Below are positions 6,831 to 10,284 of a DNA stretch of 10,284 nucleotides, one piece after another. The notes beneath the pieces were generated by a model that saw nothing but the letters and a program-made list of their open reading frames with translations, had not been told where the DNA came from and did not search any database. A program made the translations under genes and the position numbers. Each line of letters opens with the position of its first letter. Position 1 is the stretch's first letter. This DNA comes from Clostridia bacterium (lineage in GTDB: Bacteria; Bacillota_A; Clostridia; Christensenellales; Aristaeellaceae), in the NCBI GenBank assembly GCA_017397695.1, contig JAFQIF010000113.1, positions 1-10,284 of the forward strand, written 5' to 3'.

Positions 6831-6904
6831 GTATGGGGACTCCGTCCCCATACCCCTGGCAGGGACATTGTCCCTGCACCCATTACGCTGCGCTGCCGCG
6901 CAGC
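6831..6904 (+). repeat. Two-hairpin intergenic repeat, copy 2 (plus orientation)
   Basis: Hairpin 1 is GTATGGGGAC-TCC-GTCCCCATAC (6831-6853). The linker is CCCTG. Hairpin 2 is GCAGGGAC-ATT-GTCCCTGC (6859-6877). Then come ACCC, TTACGC and a third stem GCTGCGC-TGCC-GCGCAGC (6887-6904). All three stems are perfect. The order matches the copy at 2809-2880, but the first stem sequence is entirely different. Confidence 0.7.
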
Positions 6905-6923
6905 TTAGGTGAAGCGCCTTCAA

Positions 6924-6991
6924 GCAGCCGCAAAGCGTAAACGGGGTCTGGGGATGAAATCCCCAGGCGGGTTTTAGGGCAGCAGCCCTAA
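6924..6991 (-). repeat. Two-hairpin intergenic repeat, copy 3 (minus orientation)
   Basis: Read on the minus strand from 6991, hairpin 1 is TTAGGGC-TGCT-GCCCTAA (6991-6974). Then come AACCCGC, hairpin 2 CTGGGGAT-TTC-ATCCCCAG (6966-6948), ACCCCG and TTTACGCTTTGCGG. It starts 2 bases after the aminotransferase stop codon and faces the plus-oriented copy at 6831-6904, so the two units form an inverted pair. Confidence 0.7.
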
Positions 6992-6993
6992 CG

Positions 6994-8166
6994 TCACCTC
7001 ATCACCTTCGCCATCGCTTCCAGCGCACGCTCGAGCTGAGCGCGCGGGCAGGCGATGTTCAGGCGGATAAATCCGTCGCCCTCTTTGCCAAAGATCGTGC
7101 CGTCGTTCACCTTGACATGCTGGGCCAGCAAGGCGTCGATCAGGTCCTTCTGCGCCATACCCAGCGCGCGGCAGTCCAGCCACATCAGGTACGTCGCCTC
7201 CAGCGGCGTGACCTTGATTTTCGGCATATTTGCCTTCACGTATTCCATCGTGAAATCACGATTATCTGCAAGGTACTGCTTCAGCGCATCGAGCCACTCG
7301 TCGCAATCGGTGTAAGCCGCACGGGTCGCCGCCAGGGCAAAGGCATTGCCCGAGCGCACGCCGCCGTTTTCCATCTCATCGTGAATCGCCTTGCGCCAGG
7401 CCTCGTTTTTGCAGACGATGGCGCTCTGCTGCAGGCCCGCAACATTGAACGTCTTGCTCGCAGCGCAGAGCATCACGGCATGATCTGCCGCGCCTTCAAT
7501 GCTCATGATGCTGTGGTGCATGCCCGGCGCGTAGACAAAGTCCGCATGAATCTCGTCACAGACCATCGGCACACCGTGCTTGGCACAGATATCCAGCACA
7601 GCCTTGAGCTCATCCGCGCTCCACGCACGGCCGCAGGGATTATGCGGCGAGCAGAAGAGCACCAACTTTGCGCTGCCCGCAGCCAGCTTGGCCTCGATAT
7701 CGGCCAGATCGAGCGTGAACCGGTTGTTTTCATCCATGATCATCGGGCTCTCGATCAGCGGATGCTCATTGCCCTTGACCGCGGCAAAGAACGGGCCGTA
7801 AACCGGGGTGGTGATCAGCACGCCGTCCCCAGGCTGGGTCAGCGCGCGCACGGCAAGGCGCAGGCCTGTAACCACGCACGGGCTCATGAGCACCTCGTCC
7901 GGGGTGAAATGCGTGTCGTGGCGGCGCGCCCAGTAGGCGCAAAGCGCCTCGGCATCCTTTCTGCCCGCGATGGTGTAGCCCCAGGTGTTCCACTCCAGCA
8001 CCTTCGCCATCGCTTCCTTGATCGCCGGCGGGGACGGGAAATCCATATCCGCCACCCACATGGGGATCATGTCCTTGTCGCCGGTGGCGGCGATCATGCC
8101 GTCCCACTTTTCACAGTCGGTGCCGATGCGGGAAACGCCCGCGTCAAAATATGCTTTGTCAAACAT
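6994..8166 (-). CDS. patB: MalY/PatB family PLP-dependent aminotransferase / C-S lyase
   Basis: A 390-residue fold-type I pyridoxal-phosphate enzyme. The MalY/PatB branch typically cleaves cystathionine or other cysteine S-conjugates (beta-lyase). Visible features are the N-terminal WVADMDF (37-43), GYTI at 63-66, Y124 in TPVYGPF, SPHNPCGR (173-180) with N176, D204 in CDEIHADF, the PLP-binding lysine K238 in AASKTFNVAGLQ, and the carboxylate-binding R368 in FIRLNIACPR. The start at 8166 has GGAGG about 8 bases upstream and matches the family N-terminus. The frame is open back to 8382, but that region is repeat DNA. The exact substrate (cystathionine, other C-S compounds or simple transamination) cannot be settled from sequence. 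Repeat arrays flank the gene on both sides. No signal peptide is present. Confidence 0.92.
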   Translation of the reverse strand: MFDKAYFDAGVSRIGTDCEKWDGMIAATGDKDMIPMWVADMDFPSPPAIKEAMAKVLEWNTWGYTIAGRKDAEALCAYWARRHDTHFTPDEVLMSPCVVTGLRLAVRALTQPGDGVLITTPVYGPFFAAVKGNEHPLIESPMIMDENNRFTLDLADIEAKLAAGSAKLVLFCSPHNPCGRAWSADELKAVLDICAKHGVPMVCDEIHADFVYAPGMHHSIMSIEGAADHAVMLCAASKTFNVAGLQQSAIVCKNEAWRKAIHDEMENGGVRSGNAFALAATRAAYTDCDEWLDALKQYLADNRDFTMEYVKANMPKIKVTPLEATYLMWLDCRALGMAQKDLIDALLAQHVKVNDGTIFGKEGDGFIRLNIACPRAQLERALEAMAKVMR

Positions 8167-8202
8167 CGTTTCATCCTCCGTTTGATTGTATCCATTGCTC
8201 AC

Positions 8203-8328
8203 GGGAGGAGCAGAGCCTCCCCTGCATGACCTCTCCGTCAGCCTGCGGCTGCCACCATTCCTTAAAAGGAGTGGTTCATGCGCGGCTTTAAGCTGTTCAG
8301 ATATCCTCATGGGCGAACGCAGTTCGCC
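8203..8328 (+). repeat. Second palindromic repeat type, multi-hairpin
   Basis: This stretch contains GGGAGG...CCTCCC (8203-8221), CAGCC-TGC-GGCTG (8239-8251), ACCATTCCTT-AA-AAGGAGTGGT (8254-8275, one G-T pair) and GGCGAAC-GCA-GTTCGCC (8312-8328). The phrase CCTCTCCGTCAGCCTGCGGCTGCCA looks like intergenic repeat sequence I associate with Clostridia genomes, from memory only. It differs in sequence from the two-hairpin family next to it. No coding potential is convincing here. Confidence 0.6.
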
Positions 8329-8337
8329 TCTACACGG

Positions 8338-8414
8338 CTGCTTTAAACCCCCGCAAAGCGAAAAAGGGAGTTTGAGGGACAATGTCCCTCAGGCAGGTCT
8401 GGGCGGCAGCCCAG
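8338..8414 (-). repeat. Two-hairpin intergenic repeat, copy 4
   Basis: Read on the minus strand from 8414, hairpin 1 is CTGGGC-TGCC-GCCCAG (8414-8399). Then come ACCTGCC, hairpin 2 TGAGGGAC-ATT-GTCCCTCA (8391-8373), AACTCCC, TTTTTCGCTTTGCGG and GGGTTTAAAGCAGC. This aligns almost base for base with copy 1 at 2809-2880. It begins 16 bases after the methyltransferase stop, in the same orientation as transcription. Confidence 0.75.
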
Positions 8415-8430
8415 CGTCCCCTTCATCCCC

Positions 8431-9024
8431 TCACGCCTTCACGCACTCGATGATCCAGTAGCCGCCATCGCGCTCGATAACCTCGGCTCTGCCGTAGAGC
8501 TCCTTGAGGAACTTGAGCGCGCTGGGCGCGCCCTGCTGCTTGCGGATAACCAGATAGAGCGCGCCGCCGGGTACGAGATGCGCCTTCGCATCCTCAAACA
8601 TCCTGTAGATAACCGCCTTGCCCGCGCGGATGGGCGGGTTTGTGATCACCGCGTCAAACTCACCCTCAATTTTCTCAAAGCCGTCGGAGAGGATTGCTGT
8701 CGCCTGCATGTGATTCTTTTCCACATTGGAAACGGCCAGCGCAAGCGCGCGCTCGTTGACGTCCGCCATGACCATTTGGACCTTCGGGAAGCGTGCAAGC
8801 GTCATCACCGTCATCGCGCCCCATCCGCAGCCCATATCCAACACGCGGCCGCAGAGCGTATCCGGCAGGGACTTGCACAAAAGCTCGCTGCCCGGATCAA
8901 CATGCTGCTTGGAAAACACGCCTGCGTCCGTGTCAAAGGCGAGCACGCGGCCCGCAAACACAGTGCGGAAGGATCGCTCCTCGTGTTCGCTGGTAGGCGC
9001 GGAAGTGTAATAATATTCAGGCAT
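8431..9024 (-). CDS. Class I SAM-dependent methyltransferase, YbxB/RsmC-like
   Basis: A 197-residue methyltransferase. Visible motifs are DSGVFSK-like DAGVFSKQHVDPGS (33-46), the SAM-binding motif I VLDMGCGWGA (61-70), an acidic D88 in MADVNERAL ending strand 2, and the catalytic NPPIRAGK (129-136) typical of enzymes that methylate exocyclic amines of rRNA guanines. QQGAPSA (163-169) near the C-terminus closely fits Bacillota YbxB, the single-domain relative of RsmC, which makes m2G1207 in 16S rRNA. The start at 9024 has AGGAGG 7 bases upstream. It overlaps the pseudouridine synthase stop by 8 bases, so the two are co-transcribed and probably translationally coupled. The RNA target is inferred from homology. 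Confidence 0.9.
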   Translation of the reverse strand: MPEYYYTSAPTSEHEERSFRTVFAGRVLAFDTDAGVFSKQHVDPGSELLCKSLPDTLCGRVLDMGCGWGAMTVMTLARFPKVQMVMADVNERALALAVSNVEKNHMQATAILSDGFEKIEGEFDAVITNPPIRAGKAVIYRMFEDAKAHLVPGGALYLVIRKQQGAPSALKFLKELYGRAEVIERDGGYWIIECVKA

Positions 9025-9751
9025 CGTTTGCCTCCTGTTCAAGCAGTTTTACTTCTTCATCCGTCATCTCGCGCCATTGCCCGGGCGCAAGCGCGGGATC
9101 CAGCTTCAGCGCGCCGATTCTTTCCCGCTTGAGATAGACGACGGGCGCGCCGCGGCTTGCAAGCATGCGCTTCACCTGATGATACTTGCCTTCGCTGACG
9201 CGCACGCGCACCTCGCTTGATGCGCCGTCCGTGCTCACAATCTCCAGCCCTGCGGGCTTCGCGTCAAATTCACCGTCGCTGTCCTTGATATGCAGCCCGG
9301 AAGCAAAGGCATCGATATCCGCATCGGCAAGCACGCCGTCCACGCGTGCGAAGTAGACCTTCGTCACGTCCTTTTTGGGTGAGATAATCCTGTGCGCAAG
9401 CTGGCCGTCGGAGGTGATGATCAAAAGCCCCTCCGTATCCTTGTCCAGCCTGCCTGCAGGCATGCAGTCCATCGCCGCATACAGAGGCGGCAGCAGATCC
9501 ATAACGGTCTTCTGCCTTTTGTCCCGCGCGGCAGTCAGCGTACCCTGCGGCTTGTTCATCATCACATGCCGCACAGCTTTGTATTCCAACACGCGGCCAT
9601 TCAGGCAGATGCGTGCGTTTTCTGCATCCACCTGCATGCCGCTGTCGCGCGCAGGCACGCCGTTTACCGTCACGCGTCCTGCGCGCACGGAATCCTTCAC
9701 CTGCGCGCGCGTACCTTCGCCCAGCATGGTCAGCAGCTTATCCAGCCGCAT
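9017..9751 (-). CDS. rsuA: RsuA-type pseudouridine synthase
   Basis: A 244-residue enzyme converting a specific uridine in rRNA to pseudouridine; RsuA acts on U516 of 16S rRNA. Residues 1-45 form an S4 RNA-binding domain (RLDKLL, AGRVTVNG). The catalytic motif is GRLDKDTEGLL (100-110) with nucleophile D103. KVYFARVDG (131-139) and EGKYHQVKRM (187-196) are further family signatures. I place the start at 9751 because the family begins MRLDKLL there. No good Shine-Dalgarno is next to it; in-frame ATG at 9802 or TTG at 9769 are possible alternatives. An ATG at 9829 lies inside the promoter and is excluded. It overlaps the downstream methyltransferase by 8 bases. The RsuA subgroup is favoured over RluB/E/F from the motif context, not proven. 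Confidence 0.92.
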   Translation of the reverse strand: MRLDKLLTMLGEGTRAQVKDSVRAGRVTVNGVPARDSGMQVDAENARICLNGRVLEYKAVRHVMMNKPQGTLTAARDKRQKTVMDLLPPLYAAMDCMPAGRLDKDTEGLLIITSDGQLAHRIISPKKDVTKVYFARVDGVLADADIDAFASGLHIKDSDGEFDAKPAGLEIVSTDGASSEVRVRVSEGKYHQVKRMLASRGAPVVYLKRERIGALKLDPALAPGQWREMTDEEVKLLEQEANDA

Positions 9752-9817
9752 CGTATTTTTACCGGCCAAAATGCCGCCCCCGTTCCATCTGCATACAGCC
9801 ATAATATGTCTTTGTAT

Positions 9818-9846
9818 ATTATAGCGCATACATGCCCATTTTGCAA
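9818..9846 (-). promoter_or_regulatory. Sigma-A promoter of the pseudouridine synthase - methyltransferase operon
   Basis: On the minus strand, TTGCAA (9846-9841), a 17-base spacer and consensus TATAAT (9823-9818) predict a start near 9811. That gives a leader of about 60 bases to the ATG at 9751. Confidence 0.75.
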
Positions 9847-10040
9847 TTTAATCCTCCGGCGCTTCTTGTCTTCTTTCACACCCGATTCGACATTTTCTGA
9901 ACAATTGATCCGTCATTCTTTCCGTCATTTTAACGGGACATTTTTTGTCTACCGGGACGTTATACGTTCGAAAACTGACCAAACAAACTTTACTTTAATT
10001 AAAACATCACATGAATTCGCTTTTCCTTTTGCACAGTTTA
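9847..10040. other. AT-rich intergenic region between divergent rsuA and glgC promoters
   Basis: This stretch is clearly richer in A and T than the flanking genes and contains no convincing gene. It holds a tandem pair of TCCGTCATT (9909-9917 and 9921-9929, 12-base spacing), GGGACA...TGTC near 9935-9949, and an ACGT-TAT-ACGT inverted repeat (9957-9967). These could be regulator sites for glgC, but I recognise no known operator. Confidence 0.5.
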
Positions 10041-10049
10041 TGATATAAT
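10041..10049 (+). promoter_or_regulatory. Extended -10 promoter for glgC
   Basis: TGATATAAT combines a TGn extension with a consensus TATAAT at 10044-10049. The sequence 17 bases upstream (TTTTCC) is a poor -35, which an extended -10 can compensate. Transcription would start near 10056, giving a leader of about 100 bases before glgC. Confidence 0.65.
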
Positions 10050-10108
10050 GACCGTAAGTGGATAGGCGAAGCGGCCAAGCATGCGGATGCCTGTCGCGTC
10101 GCTCGTCA

Positions 10109-10122
10109 CGCCAACTTTGGCG
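10109..10122 (+). other. Small hairpin in the glgC leader
   Basis: CGCCAA-CT-TTGGCG lies in the 5' leader, 18 bases before the Shine-Dalgarno. No U-run follows, and I do not recognise a riboswitch in the roughly 100-base leader. Confidence 0.4.
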
Positions 10123-10154
10123 AGAAAACCCAATATCACAGGAGTGTGTTCACA

Positions 10155-10284
10155 ATGATGAGGAAGAAGCAATGCGTTGCCATGCTGCTGGCTGGCGGCC
10201 AGGGCAGCCGTTTGGGCATCCTGACCAAGAACGTGGCCAAGCCGGCGGTCCCCTACGGCGGTAAGTATCGAATCATCGACTTCC
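10155..10284 (+). CDS. glgC: Glucose-1-phosphate adenylyltransferase (GlgC), N-terminal part
   Basis: The gene is cut by the window end after 43 codons. Residues 8-43 carry the ADP-glucose pyrophosphorylase signature: the nucleotide-binding loop [11 protein letters not shown] (11-21), then [17 protein letters not shown], then IIDF, which is nearly invariant in GlgC. The enzyme makes ADP-glucose from ATP and glucose 1-phosphate, the committed step of bacterial glycogen synthesis. AGGAG at 10140-10144 lies 10 bases before the first of two consecutive ATGs (10155 and 10158); I use the first. Other glg genes probably follow outside the window. GlgD, a GlgC-like protein of Bacillota, is less likely because it lacks this intact loop. 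Confidence 0.93.
   Translation, partial: MMRKKQCVAMLLAGGQGSRLGILTKNVAKPAVPYGGKYRIIDF

Noticed and set aside
6775..6879. N-terminal extension of the dipeptidase frame to 6879
   Set aside because: The extra 35 codons translate palindromic repeat DNA; AAGGGGG lies 8 bases before the ATG at 6774, where family sequence begins.
6831..6991. Possible CRISPR array or structured ncRNA gene
   Set aside because: There is no regular spacing or identical direct repeats. The units are inverted and differ in stem sequence, and no promoter points into them, so a dispersed intergenic repeat is the simpler explanation.
7117..8229. Plus-strand open frame of about 370 codons opposite the aminotransferase
   Set aside because: Shadow of a well-supported PLP enzyme gene; it has no family motif and runs into repeat DNA.
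8167..8382. N-terminal extension of the aminotransferase frame to 8382
   Set aside because: The extra 72 codons are repeat sequence; the ATG at 8166 has GGAGG and the correct family N-terminus.
10050..10154. Possible riboswitch in the glgC leader
   Set aside because: Only one 6-bp hairpin and weak pairings are visible; no known riboswitch core motif or terminator was recognised.

Overview
The window is bacterial, GC-rich and gene-dense. It has strong Shine-Dalgarno sites and sigma-A type promoters, and its protein families are typical of Bacillota (a cytosolic BMP/ParB-like fusion, PepV, MalY/PatB, YbxB-like methyltransferase, RsuA, GlgC). A Clostridia-class member from a host-associated or anaerobic setting is the most likely source. 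This is an inference from gene content and repeat style; no rRNA or marker gene in the window allows firm placement.

Layout. At the left edge, the minus strand carries a perfect-consensus promoter (TTGACA-17-TATAAT) behind A-tracts. Its leader resembles those before 16S rRNA, so an rRNA operon probably begins just outside the window. Divergent from it, a plus-strand operon of two overlapping genes encodes a signal-less ParB-like/BMP-domain fusion and a calcineurin-like metallophosphoesterase, ending in a bidirectional terminator. From about 2.9 to 9.75 kb every gene is on the minus strand. In transcription order these are an RsuA-type pseudouridine synthase and a YbxB/RsmC-like methyltransferase (overlapping pair), a MalY/PatB aminotransferase, a PepV-type dipeptidase, a KDPG/KDPGal aldolase with 2-dehydro-3-deoxygalactonokinase (overlapping pair), and an unrecognised 201-residue protein. 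At the right edge a plus-strand glgC starts and is cut by the window end after 43 codons; its promoter is divergent from that of the pseudouridine synthase.

How genes work together. The aldolase and kinase would perform the last two steps of a De Ley-Doudoroff type galactonate/2-keto-3-deoxygalactonate route. The pseudouridine synthase and methyltransferase probably both modify 16S rRNA. PepV and PatB both fit amino-acid nutrition but are separated by repeat DNA and need not be one operon. The ParB-like/BMP protein and the phosphoesterase look like an intracellular ligand-sensing module of unknown output.

Between genes lies a family of two-hairpin repeats (about 70-80 bp). It occurs after the phosphoesterase, as an inverted pair between the aminotransferase and dipeptidase, and after the methyltransferase. 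Stem sequences differ between copies while the pairing is preserved. A second palindromic repeat type sits beside the last copy. These repeats create spurious N-terminal extensions of the neighbouring reading frames, so the starts given here were chosen from ribosome binding sites and family N-termini. No tRNA, complete rRNA, transposase, phage gene or CRISPR array is visible. The most unusual items are the cytosolic ParB-like/BMP fusion with its phosphoesterase partner and the covarying repeat family; no defence system or clearly new pathway is evident.
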